44,583 bases of DNA. It comes from a virus. This document shows positions 6,644-13,297 of the stretch, one piece after another. The stretch lies in IMG/VR virus record IMGVR_UViG_3300037258_000357, positions 1 through 44,583 of that record; one strand, written 5' to 3'. The position numbers were made by a program, and so were the translations under genes. Under the pieces are notes generated by a model. That model did not search any database, was not told the DNA's origin, and saw nothing but the letters and a program-made list of their open reading frames with translations. Numbering within the stretch: the first letter of the stretch is position 1; each line of letters begins with the position of its first letter.

Positions 6644-7782
6644 CCATCGCAACCCACAACGGCGGCCAGTCACTGGCCACCCGGCCGGCCGCGCTCGCGA
6701 TCCGGCCCGGCCAGGAGATGTGGAGCGACAAGCAGCGCGCCGCCCTGGCCGCGCTCGGCATCAAGGACGCCACCAACGGCGACCTGGCCGTCTACATGCA
6801 CTACTGCCAGAAAACCGGCCTCGACCCGTTCAGCCGCCAGATCTACATGATCGCCCGCCGCGAGAAGCAGGGCGACCAGTGGGTGAGCAAGCAGACGATC
6901 CAGGTCGGCATCGACGGGTTCAGGGTGATCCGCGACCGGATCGCGGCCCGGCTCGGCGTCGACGTCGAGTACGAGGACACCATCTGGTACGACGCCAGCG
7001 GCCAGCCGCACGACGTCTGGATCTACGAGGAGCCGCCCGTCGCCTGCCGGGTCGTCGTGGTCCGCAACGGCCGGCGGTTCCCCGCCGTCGTGCGCACCGC
7101 CGCCTACATGCAGCGCAACAAGCAGGGCGACCCGGCGGGCCAGTGGAAGACCCAGGCCGACCACATGATCGAGAAGTGCGCGGAGGCGTTCGCGCTGCGG
7201 CGGGCCTTCCCGAACGACCTGGGCGGCCTGTACATCGACGACGAGATGGCCGCCGCGCCGCCGCCGCCAGTGCCCGCGCAGGCGGTCCGCGTCGGCACCG
7301 GCGGCATCACGGCCAGCAATGGCCACACGGGCACCCCCGGCCCGGCCGCTGGCGCTGCGCGCACGGAAGCCGCGAGCCCAGCCGGGCCGGGGGCACCAGA
7401 CGCCCCGGAGCCGCCAGGAGCCAGCCAGCAGGCGGGACAGGACCCCCCGCCAGCGAGCGCGGATGCACCGGCCGCGCCACGGGTCAAGCCGGTGCTCAAA
7501 CGCACCCTCGGCCGCCTCAAGGGCGCGCTGTTCGCCGTCCCGCTCGGCAACAGCCAGGACACCCAGGACGCCGTGTGCGCGCTCGCCGGGCGCACGGTGC
7601 TGCGCCCCGAGGACCTGCACGAGGACGAGGCGCTGGCCGTGCTCGCCGCGATCGACGCCGCACTGGAGGGCGCAGGGGGCGACAAGGATGCGGCGGCGGC
7701 GGCGCTCCTGGAGAGGGTTGCGGCGGTGCTGACCGCCCAGGCCCAGGACGAGGCAGCCGAAGGGCAGGCCAGCGATGGATGA
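6640..7782 (+). CDS. recT: RecT/Bet-family single-strand annealing protein
   Basis: 380 aa. Phage recombinase that coats single-stranded DNA and anneals complementary strands, partner of the exonuclease at 5296. Family signatures: LAVYMHYCQKTGLDPFSRQIYMI, then TIQVGIDGFRVI, and the C-terminal core KCAEAFALRRAFP followed by LGGLYIDDEM. The conserved core ends near residue 205. The remaining 170 residues are a Pro/Ala-rich linker and a helical tail (LGRLKGALFAVPLG ... LHEDEALAVLAAID) that is longer than in typical Bet proteins and may bind a partner such as a host SSB. ATG with GGAGCACGA upstream. Confidence 0.93.
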   Translation: MTIATHNGGQSLATRPAALAIRPGQEMWSDKQRAALAALGIKDATNGDLAVYMHYCQKTGLDPFSRQIYMIARREKQGDQWVSKQTIQVGIDGFRVIRDRIAARLGVDVEYEDTIWYDASGQPHDVWIYEEPPVACRVVVVRNGRRFPAVVRTAAYMQRNKQGDPAGQWKTQADHMIEKCAEAFALRRAFPNDLGGLYIDDEMAAAPPPPVPAQAVRVGTGGITASNGHTGTPGPAAGAARTEAASPAGPGAPDAPEPPGASQQAGQDPPPASADAPAAPRVKPVLKRTLGRLKGALFAVPLGNSQDTQDAVCALAGRTVLRPEDLHEDEALAVLAAIDAALEGAGGDKDAAAAALLERVAAVLTAQAQDEAAEGQASDG

Positions 7783-7984
7783 CCACCGGCACGAGGCCTA
7801 CGACATCTACGGCACCGCTGCCACCAGGGGTGAAGTCGAGCGGATGGAGAGCACCTGCGCGGGGCTGCGTGAAGACCTCGGCATCGCCGAGGCGCGCATC
7901 CGCGACCTGGAGCTGGCGCAGCAGGAGTTCCGTGCCCGGCTGTCGGATCACGACCACGCGGACGGGGCGGCCAGCGATGCCTGA
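7775..7984 (+). CDS. small coiled-coil protein
   Basis: 69 aa, charged and almost entirely helical with heptad spacing (EVERMESTCAGLREDLGIAE, then RIRDLELAQQEFRARL), so probably a coiled-coil oligomer. His-rich at both ends (DDHRHEAY, DHDHADG). ATG overlaps the end of recT by eight bases and its stop region overlaps the next gene by eight. Not recognised. Confidence 0.6.
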   Translation: MDDHRHEAYDIYGTAATRGEVERMESTCAGLREDLGIAEARIRDLELAQQEFRARLSDHDHADGAASDA

Positions 7985-8240
7985 CGGCCCCGCGCCCGAG
8001 CTGCGCGAGCCCATGATCCCCAGCAAGGGCTACGCGCAGGCCGCGCCGCCGGTCGGGGTGCCCCCCACGGTGGCCGACGTCTACGGATGCGAGGTCAGCG
8101 TTGGGGCCTGCGGTCCCAACGTGGTCCTCGCCATCCATGGCCACGCCCGCTACCTGAACGCCGCCCAGCGCAAGGACTTCCAGCTCCTGTTCGACGAGGC
8201 CGAGCAGCAGGCCGAGGCGTGGGAGGCGGACGGTGGCTGA
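7977..8240 (+). CDS. small hypothetical protein
   Basis: 87 aa. A Pro-rich N-terminus (PIPSKGY-like segment and APPVGVPPTVADVYG) leads to a short strand pair (CEVSVGACGPNVVLAIHGH) and a helix (AAQRKDFQLLFDEAEQQAEA). ATG lies eight bases inside the previous gene; the end overlaps the J-domain gene by eight bases. No family recognised. Confidence 0.6.
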   Translation: MPDGPAPELREPMIPSKGYAQAAPPVGVPPTVADVYGCEVSVGACGPNVVLAIHGHARYLNAAQRKDFQLLFDEAEQQAEAWEADGG

Positions 8241-8859
8241 CCAGGCGCTGAGGTACGAGTTCCGGCCGCTCGAATGGGAAGGCCCGCTCACCCACGGCAT
8301 GCGCAAGACCGCCACGTTCCGCGCCACTTACCCGGCCACGCTGGAGCTGCTGTTCCGCGAGGCCAGGAATCTCGGCGCTAAACACCTGATCTTGCAGGTG
8401 GACATCCGCGAACGCGACATCCGCACCGATGGCCTGCCGCGCGCCAACGCCCGCCACGGTGAGAACCCCGGCGTCATCGTGTCGTTCGAATCCCGGTTCG
8501 GGCCGCTGCGGTACGCCACCGACGTCTACTGCGACTGGCGGGACAACCTCCGCGCGATCGCCCTGTCCCTCGAAGCCCTGCGTGCCGTGGACCGGTACGG
8601 CGTCTCGAAGCGCGGCGAGCAGTACACCGGATGGAAGGCGCTGCCCGCCGGGCCGGGGCCGACGTTCGGCACGGCGGACGCGGCGCTGGCGTGGATGCGC
8701 GAGACCTCCCGGCACAGCCTGGGCCACCCCGGCGGCTCACCTAGGGACATGTACCGGCAGCTAGCCAAGGCGATGCACCCAGACAAGGGCGGCGACCCGG
8801 CCGATTGGGACAAGCTCGACCAGGCCCGCAACCTGCTCGTCACGGCTGGCCTGCTGTGA
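8233..8859 (+). CDS. J-domain (DnaJ-like) protein
   Basis: 208 aa. The C-terminal 55 residues are a J-domain: MYRQLAKAMHPDKGGDPADW followed by DKLDQARNLL, with the invariant HPD loop that stimulates DnaK ATPase. The N-terminal 140 residues are a separate alpha/beta domain (YEFRPLEWEG ... HLILQVDIRERDIRTDG ... GVIVSFESRFGPLRYATDVY) that I do not recognise and that may choose the client. No G/F region or zinc finger is present. Phage J-proteins can redirect host Hsp70 to replication or assembly. GTG start at 8233. Confidence 0.82.
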   Translation: MADQALRYEFRPLEWEGPLTHGMRKTATFRATYPATLELLFREARNLGAKHLILQVDIRERDIRTDGLPRANARHGENPGVIVSFESRFGPLRYATDVYCDWRDNLRAIALSLEALRAVDRYGVSKRGEQYTGWKALPAGPGPTFGTADAALAWMRETSRHSLGHPGGSPRDMYRQLAKAMHPDKGGDPADWDKLDQARNLLVTAGLL

Positions 8860-9161
8860 AGCGCTGGACGTGCCCTGACTGCCGCGAGCGGCTGATCTAC
8901 GCCCGCACCCAGCGCGGGCGCGTCCAGCGGCTCAACTTCTTCCCCGACGACGCCGGCAACGTCGCCGCCTGGCACGACACCACCCTCACCTGGCACGCCC
9001 GGCACGCCCCGCCCGGCGAGGTCCTGGTCGCGCCAGAGAAGCGGTACATGCCGCACGAAGCCACATGCACGGCCAAACGCGCCAAGCCGCCAGCCGCGCC
9101 CCCGGCGAAGCTGGCGGCCAACGTGGTGCCGTTCCGGCGGCGCAAGCCCGTGCCGCCCTAG
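8856..9161 (+). CDS. zinc-ribbon hypothetical protein
   Basis: 101 aa. Begins with WTCPDCRERLIYARTQRG, half of a zinc ribbon, completed by His and Cys near residue 72 (MPHEATCTAK). The last 25 residues are Pro/Ala/Lys-rich and basic (FRRRKPVPP), which could contact nucleic acid. GTG start overlaps the J-domain stop. It is the last gene of the coupled early operon, and the 223-base hairpin-filled gap follows its stop. Confidence 0.65.
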   Translation: MKRWTCPDCRERLIYARTQRGRVQRLNFFPDDAGNVAAWHDTTLTWHARHAPPGEVLVAPEKRYMPHEATCTAKRAKPPAAPPAKLAANVVPFRRRKPVPP

Positions 9162-9384
9162 GACGCGGGTGCGGCTGGCCCTGGCCCCGAGCAGCCAGAG
9201 AGCCCCGCACCCGCCCGCCGCCACGGCTGGAGGTCCGTGGCGGCCGCGGACCGGCCCTGCAGTGCCCCGCTTCGGGGCCGGTCCGCCCAGATCGTTCCCG
9301 GGCCCTGGCAGGACACCCCCAGACGTGGGGCGGCGTTCAGCAGGGCCCGGGAACCGCCATATCCGCAGCAACGAGAGGAACACC
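9162..9384 (+). ncRNA. gene-free gap with four tandem perfect hairpins
   Basis: Four exact inverted repeats lie back to back: 9165-9174/9205-9214 (10 bp, with an inner 5-bp helix 9175-9179/9194-9198), 9217-9226/9235-9244 (10 bp, 8-base loop), 9246-9256/9276-9286 (11 bp), and 9294-9307/9341-9354 (14 bp, loop with a further C5/G4 stem). Together they fill about 190 of 223 bases. No open frame here looks like protein. A ribosome site (GAGAGG) for the next gene follows the last hairpin. It may be a structured leader or small RNA, a transcription terminator array, or a DNA site for a protein. Strand is taken from the flanking genes. Confidence 0.5.
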
Positions 9385-9678
9385 GTGTCATTCAGCTTCA
9401 ACGCAGTAGGCAGCCGCGACGAGGTCGTCGAGCAGCTCGGCCACGTCAAGGAAGGCACCCACGGCGACGGCGCGCTCGGGCCGGAGATCGCCGCCCTGCT
9501 GGCCGCACACCTCAAGGCCGATGACCCCGGCGAGCTGGCAGGCAGCTACCGCGTCGGCTACGTGGTCAAGGCCAGCGGGCACAGCGGAGGCGGGATCGCC
9601 GCCAGCCTGAACGTCACCCTGGAGCCGCTGTATGTGCAGTGGCCGCGCGAGGCCGAGCCTGAGACCGCGCTGGACTAG
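9385..9678 (+). CDS. conserved phage hypothetical protein
   Basis: 97 aa. GTG start chosen because GAGAGGAA lies nine bases upstream. Predicted strand, helix (RDEVVEQLGHVKEG), helix (LGPEIAALLAAHLKAD), then a beta hairpin (GSYRVGYVVKASGHSGGG and ASLNVTLEPLYV). Proteins of this look recur in actinophages and prophages, but I know no function. It directly follows the hairpin cluster and comes before the Acb2/Tad1-like gene with a 43-base gap. Confidence 0.7.
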   Translation: MSFSFNAVGSRDEVVEQLGHVKEGTHGDGALGPEIAALLAAHLKADDPGELAGSYRVGYVVKASGHSGGGIAASLNVTLEPLYVQWPREAEPETALD

Positions 9679-9721
9679 AACCGGCGCACCCCCGAAAACT
9701 AGCCCACCCACAGGAGAGACC

Positions 9722-9955
9722 GTGATCGACGTCATGGACCGCCACCCGGGCACCCAGCAGCTCGCCCGGTGGTTCAGCTACGACCACCTGCCCGCCGGCG
9801 AGCCGAAGGCGGTCAGCAGCTACTGCCACGACCTGGCCCAGGTGATGATCAATAACCTGCCAGACGGCCCCGAGCTGACCGCTGGGCTGCGCAAGCTGCT
9901 GGAGGCCAAGGACTGCTTCGTGCGGGCCAAGGTCGCCCAGCTCGCCGGGGACTAG
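9722..9955 (+). CDS. Acb2/Tad1-hairpin-like protein, candidate anti-CBASS sponge
   Basis: 77 aa. Pattern: ARWFSYDHLP, then a helix CHDLAQVMINNLPDGPEL, then LRKLLEAKDCFVRAKVAQ. The order (aromatic-x-Tyr near the N-terminus, helix with LA, a P-x-x-x-E turn, then an amphipathic helix ending in an aromatic or Ala pair) fits the two-helix hairpin of the Acb2/Tad1 fold. Family members bind cyclic nucleotides or gcADPR and block CBASS or Thoeris defence. Assignment is from memory of the motif, not a search. GTG at 9722 with GGAGAG upstream; an ATG at 9734 is possible. Confidence 0.55.
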   Translation: MIDVMDRHPGTQQLARWFSYDHLPAGEPKAVSSYCHDLAQVMINNLPDGPELTAGLRKLLEAKDCFVRAKVAQLAGD

Positions 9956-9984
9956 CAGCACCCACCTGGCGCACGCGTGCCACG

Positions 9985-10003
9985 GGCCTGCTCGCAGCAG
10001 GCC
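9985..10003 (+). terminator. hairpin after the Acb2-like gene
   Basis: 8-bp perfect stem (9985-9992 with 9996-10003) with a 3-base loop, 30 bases after the Acb2-like stop and just before the next gene. A 10-base palindrome GCACGCGTGC (9971-9980) precedes it. No T-run. It may end transcription or hide the next ribosome site. Confidence 0.4.
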
Positions 10004-10012
10004 GCCAGGACG

Positions 10013-10300
10013 ATGGAAACCAACGACGCCGATCAGCGCGCCCGGCCGATCCTGCCCTTGGATGATCTGCTGCCCACATGGCAGGCGCTCCGCCTCCTGA
10101 AGCGGGAGCTAGAGGCGGCCGGGCATCCCGGCCTGATCGACGGCCATGGGCGGCGCTGGGCATGGAAGGCGGACGGCCTCTACCGCCACACCGCCACGGA
10201 AGCGTGCGCGGGACGCTGCGAAGGCGGAGCGGGGCATGGCGTCTTCGCGTGGCCGCGCTGCCTTCTCCCTGAGCCTGTGACCTTTGCAGAGGCGTCGTGA
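10013..10300 (+). CDS. small hypothetical protein upstream of serine recombinase
   Basis: 95 aa from the ATG at 10013; an in-frame GTG at 9977 is possible but has no ribosome site. A helix (PTWQALRLLKRELEAAGHPG) is followed by WAWKADGLYRHTATEACAG and CEGGAGHGVFAWP, with Cys, His and Trp residues that could bind zinc. Its stop overlaps the serine recombinase start (GTGA at 10297-10300), so the two are translationally coupled and the small protein could be an accessory or directionality factor. That link is inference. Confidence 0.6.
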   Translation: METNDADQRARPILPLDDLLPTWQALRLLKRELEAAGHPGLIDGHGRRWAWKADGLYRHTATEACAGRCEGGAGHGVFAWPRCLLPEPVTFAEAS

Positions 10301-11580
10301 ATGGCCCCCGCCGGGTCGTGCTCTACGCCCGGATCAGCGTCAGCAAGGAAGAGTCCGTCTCGGTGGAGCGGCAGCTCCAGGCGGGACGCAAGCTCGCCGA
10401 GGCGCGCGGATGGGAGGTTGCTGGCGAGTTCACCGACGATGGCGTTTCCGCAACCGCTAACCGGCCGGAGGATCGCCGCGGCTGGCAGGCGCTGCTCGCC
10501 GCCCGCGACTTTGACGCGGTCGTGATCTGGAAGGTGGACCGGCTCGCCCGGCGGGTCCTCGACTTCCTGCACGTGGATTCGGTTCTGCAGGAACGCGGCG
10601 CGGGCCTGATCGCCGTCGAGGACCCGATCGACATGACGACCCCGATGGGCCGCGCGTTCGCGACCATCCTCGCGGTGTTCGGCGAGATGGAGGCCGAGGC
10701 CATCCGGGCACGCGTCCGCGCCGCGCGGGCGCACCTGCTGAAAGAGGGCCGGTTCGCTGGCGGCGGCATCCCCTATGGGTACATGTCCGCGCCGAACCCG
10801 TCCGGTGCTGGCCGCATTCTGGTCAAGGACCCCGAGCGCATCGGGTGGCTGACCGAGATCATCGGGATGGCGCTGCGCGGCGAGACGATCGGCGCAATCA
10901 CCAGGTGGCTCACAGCCGAAGGCGCACCGCTTCCACGGCGGAGGAAACCTGGTGCCGCGTGGAACCGGCAGACGGTTGGCGGCTTGCTGCGGAACCCGGT
11001 CATCGCCGGGATGACACCGCGGAACCCGGGCCGCACGAGAAGCGGCAGCGGCAGGCAGGTTGACCCGTTCGCCGTAGTCCGCGACGAGCACGGCGAACCC
11101 GTGATTGACGAGTCGCTGGCCTTGATCACATTCGGCGAGTTCACGGCCCTGCAACAGCTCCTCGCGGCCCGGTCGGGCTCCCAGGGGCACAAGCAGGCCG
11201 GAGCGGCCGCAACGAGTTCGTTCCTGGCGCGTATCGCGGTGTGCGACGACTGCGGCGTGCCCATGACCTGCGGGACAAACCAGAAGAAGGCCATCCTCTA
11301 CTGCCCGCGGTGCCGCCAGGTGCAGGGGCGGTCGATGCTTGACCCGTACCTAGTGCGCCGCCTGCTGCGGGAGTGCGGGTCGCGGCCGCTCGGCGCGGCG
11401 ACCGTCCGCGACCACTGGCGGGCTGCGGGCACCGACGATGGCGCGCGCCGGGAGGTGCTGCTGAGCCAGCTCGGCAGCCTGCGTATCCGGCGTGGGCTCG
11501 CAGGCTCGCGCTTCGACAAGTCGCGGATTCTCCTGGTCTGGCAGGAGCCATCCCGGATGGAGGCTGCCGTGCCGCCCTAG
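10297..11580 (+). CDS. large serine recombinase
   Basis: 427 aa. Resolvase domain, residues 1-150: VVLYARISVSKEES with the nucleophile Ser after YARI, the VERQ helix, WKVDRLARR and the long helix FATILAVFGEMEAEAIRARV. The recombinase domain follows (GIPYGY, then QTVGGLLRNPVIAGM), then a zinc ribbon (CDDCGVPMTCGTNQKK, then YCPRC). All catalytic motifs look intact. It is shorter than phiC31-type integrases because the C-terminal part after the ribbon is only about 95 residues and shows no obvious long coiled coil. It lies mid-element rather than at an end, and the window already has a tyrosine integrase. Confidence 0.9.
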   Translation: MNGPRRVVLYARISVSKEESVSVERQLQAGRKLAEARGWEVAGEFTDDGVSATANRPEDRRGWQALLAARDFDAVVIWKVDRLARRVLDFLHVDSVLQERGAGLIAVEDPIDMTTPMGRAFATILAVFGEMEAEAIRARVRAARAHLLKEGRFAGGGIPYGYMSAPNPSGAGRILVKDPERIGWLTEIIGMALRGETIGAITRWLTAEGAPLPRRRKPGAAWNRQTVGGLLRNPVIAGMTPRNPGRTRSGSGRQVDPFAVVRDEHGEPVIDESLALITFGEFTALQQLLAARSGSQGHKQAGAAATSSFLARIAVCDDCGVPMTCGTNQKKAILYCPRCRQVQGRSMLDPYLVRRLLRECGSRPLGAATVRDHWRAAGTDDGARREVLLSQLGSLRIRRGLAGSRFDKSRILLVWQEPSRMEAAVPP

Positions 11581-11629
11581 CCCTCCCGCGCAACCGCAGG
11601 CCACCGACCCCGGCAACCGGAGAGGCAAC

Positions 11630-11998
11630 GTGAGCGTGGGCTACAAGCTGTACCGCGAGGTCCGCGACTTCGCCCCGGCCAAATGGACGGCCAGCATGCG
11701 CCTCGTGGCCCTCATGATCGCGGACGCAGCTAAAGAGGAAAGCCGGATAGCCATCATCGCGCGGCCATTGCTGCGCGCCCGCACCGGCCTCAGGGAAAAC
11801 GGCCTGCGCGACGCGCTATACCACCTCGCGAAAGACGGATACGAATTCCGGATACCACGCGGGAAAGACAAGCGCGGACAGCCGGTATATGCCGCGAGAG
11901 GTTACGAGACCGATTATCAGGTGCCCGACATGGTGTCGGCGGGAATGGCTTCGATCACGGCCGCCGGAGACGGGGTGCCTGTGGAGAAACCTCCGTGA
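11630..11998 (+). CDS. HTH replication-type protein
   Basis: 122 aa. GTG start with GGAGAGG upstream. The N-terminus VSVGYKLYREVRDFAPAKWT and the following helix (RLVALMIADAAKEESR) match small helix-turn-helix proteins that sit in replication regions of actinobacterial plasmids and prophages. LRENGLRDALYHLAKDGYEF is the recognition-helix and wing region. In related genes the C-terminus runs on through Ala/Pro repeats. Here the frame stops at 11998 just as the DNA repeats begin, so it may be truncated by a frameshift. Likely a binding partner of the iterons that follow (inference). Confidence 0.6.
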   Translation: MSVGYKLYREVRDFAPAKWTASMRLVALMIADAAKEESRIAIIARPLLRARTGLRENGLRDALYHLAKDGYEFRIPRGKDKRGQPVYAARGYETDYQVPDMVSAGMASITAAGDGVPVEKPP

Positions 11999-12147
11999 AG
12001 GTGCGGTCACCACCGCACCTACCGACACCCAAAGGTGCGGTCACCACCGCACCAAACCAGCCTAAGGCGCGGTCCTCACCGCACCTTCCCGCCGAACCTG
12101 CGGTCACGCCCGCACCTTCCTGGGGGGGTAGGGGGGGTAACTCTTAG
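11995..12147 (+). pseudogene. possible frameshifted tail of the HTH gene
   Basis: A 50-codon frame from a GTG overlapping the HTH stop (GTGA). It reads Pro/Ala-rich repeats (PKGAVTTAPNQPK, PAEPAVTPAP) and ends in WGGRGGNS, encoded by two G7 runs at 12122-12128 and 12131-12137. This looks like the low-complexity tail that relatives of the HTH protein carry in frame. It is either a detached remnant, reached by slippage, or not translated at all. Confidence 0.3.
12000..12116. repeat. four iteron-like palindromic repeats
   Basis: Copies at 12000-12019 and 12034-12053 are identical (GGTGCGGTCACCACCGCACC), an 8-bp inverted repeat around four bases. Copies at 12066-12085 and 12097-12116 carry three and four mismatches. 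Start-to-start spacing is 34, 32 and 31 bases, about three helical turns, so all would face one side of the DNA. Two G7 runs and a consensus DnaA box (12255-12263) follow. This is the arrangement expected of a replication origin or an autoregulatory operator next to an initiator-like gene. Confidence 0.6.
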
Positions 12148-12254
12148 ATCCCTCAGAAGTCAAGACCAGCTCAAAGATCAAACCCACCTCAGCAGATCCA
12201 GATCCCACTGATCTACCTGTACCTGGAAGCATGCGGGCGCGCGCGAGCACAGCC

Positions 12255-12263
12255 TGTGGATAA
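12255..12263 (-). promoter_or_regulatory. consensus DnaA box
   Basis: The minus strand reads TTATCCACA, a perfect DnaA box. It lies 139 bases after the last iteron, in the AT-richer stretch 12141-12280 that contains no convincing gene. It supports a DnaA-assisted origin here, but single 9-mers also occur by chance. Confidence 0.45.
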
Positions 12264-12276
12264 CCGAGGAGCTGAA

Positions 12277-12558
12277 TTGACCGTTTACGTATCGATCGGC
12301 AACAGCGACGACAAACTCACGCAGGCGCAATGGGCCCACTTCGCCGCCGCAATTCAGGCTCGCGTCAGCATTGCCGCAAGCAAAGTCCACGCCTACTGGA
12401 CGTCGTCGGCGGTTTCGCCGTGGCAGAACGCCTGCATTTGCGCCGACATTCCTGACGCCAAGGTGGCAGAGCTTAAACAGGAACTCGCATACATCGGGCG
12501 GCAGTACGGCCAGGACTCGGTCGCCTGGGCCGTCGCTGAGACCGAGTTCCTCAAGTGA
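12277..12558 (+). CDS. conserved phage hypothetical protein
   Basis: 93 aa from TTG at 12277, chosen because GAGGAG sits five bases upstream. A GTG at 12256 in the same frame would overlap the DnaA box. Pattern: TVYVSIGNSDDKLTQAQWAH at the start, a central SSAVSPWQNACICADI, and QYGQDSVAWAVAETEFL at the end. This is a widespread actinobacterial phage and prophage family without a known function, fold probably alpha/beta. It precedes the packaging genes by two small genes. Confidence 0.75.
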   Translation: MTVYVSIGNSDDKLTQAQWAHFAAAIQARVSIAASKVHAYWTSSAVSPWQNACICADIPDAKVAELKQELAYIGRQYGQDSVAWAVAETEFLK

Positions 12559-12827
12559 CCGACACCCTGCGCCAGGTGCTCGCACGCGCCGCCAGCGACG
12601 CCATCACAGGATTCGCCGACGAGATCACAAGCTGGGCGGCCGAACAAGTCACGCTCGCCGTCGTGCCACAGAAGGCGAGCGGGGAGCCCGAGGACGGCCA
12701 GTGTGAGCGGCACGAGTGGACCCGCATCGAACTCATCGACATCCCCCATCCGCACCGCTGCCGGGCAGCCGCCACTGATCGGGTACTGGTGCCAGTGCGG
12801 TACCGGCTGGCTGCCCGGCAGCACTGA
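12555..12827 (+). CDS. hypothetical protein
   Basis: 90 aa. GTG start in a GTGA overlap with the previous gene. The N-terminal helix (DTLRQVLARAASDAITGFAD) and a segment with Cys and several His (QCERHEWTRIELI, IPHPHRC) could bind metal. Its last 24 codons overlap a 14-bp inverted repeat (12757-12822), so the 3' end may double as a structured RNA. No family recognised. Confidence 0.55.
   Translation: MTDTLRQVLARAASDAITGFADEITSWAAEQVTLAVVPQKASGEPEDGQCERHEWTRIELIDIPHPHRCRAAATDRVLVPVRYRLAARQH
12757..12822. repeat. 14-bp inverted repeat with nested stems
   Basis: 12757-12770 and 12809-12822 are exact reverse complements. Inside the 38-base interval GGTAC/GTACC (12782-12786/12800-12804) and ACTGG/CCAGT (12785-12789/12792-12796) can form alternative inner stems. 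It lies at the end of the gene 12555-12827, before the packaging module, and may act as a terminator or structured mRNA element. Confidence 0.45.
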
Positions 12828-12922
12828 GCAGCCTGACCATGCCCGGCGGCTCCGTGAGCGCTTTAACCGGGACTGAGCCAGCTACGATCAAGCAAAGTGA
12901 CCAGCCCGCCCCTGGAGGCACC

Positions 12923-13267
12923 ATGAACCTCGACACCCTCGAACAGGACTTCCGCCACACCGCCGACGACATCAAGACCCGCGTGGCCGAAGCCGTCGAA
13001 GCCGCGACAGCACCCGCCGCCCAGGTGCTCAGCCAGCTCAGCGGCAACTCCGTCGTCGCCGCCATCCTCAAGGCCGAGCACCTGTCACCCGGCACCGTCG
13101 ACGCCATCGCCGAGTTCATCGGGAAGGTAGACGCCGAGGCGGCCAAGCTCGCAGGCGACAGCGCGAACCAGGTCACGCCGGGACCCCTGGTCGCCGACGA
13201 GCCCACCACGGACACGCCGCCTGTGCCACCCGCGCCCGCCGGGCCGCAGGTCGCAGGCGTCGCCTGA
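12923..13267 (+). CDS. hypothetical protein upstream of terminase
   Basis: 114 aa. ATG with GGAGG four bases upstream. Two amphipathic helices (NLDTLEQDFRHTADDIKTRV and VEAATAPAAQVLSQL), a third (GTVDAIAEFIGKVDAEAAKL), then a Pro/Thr-rich tail (DTPPVPPAPAGP). Genes of this kind often lie just upstream of terminase in actinophages. It starts after a 95-base gap that could hold the late promoter; TACGAT at 12883-12888 is the only -10-like hexamer I see. Function unknown. Confidence 0.6.
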   Translation: MNLDTLEQDFRHTADDIKTRVAEAVEAATAPAAQVLSQLSGNSVVAAILKAEHLSPGTVDAIAEFIGKVDAEAAKLAGDSANQVTPGPLVADEPTTDTPPVPPAPAGPQVAGVA

Positions 13268-13297
13268 GCGCCCGCGTAGCACCAGCCGTGTAGCCCC

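Noticed and set aside
8478-8500. tRNA-like GTTCGAATCC motif
   Set aside because: It encodes SFESRF inside the J-domain gene and no acceptor or anticodon stem can be paired around it. I see no tRNA in the window.
12000-12116. CRISPR-like repeat array
   Set aside because: Repeats are palindromic, only four, with 11-14 base gaps that are not spacer-like, and no cas gene is present. Iterons or operators fit better.
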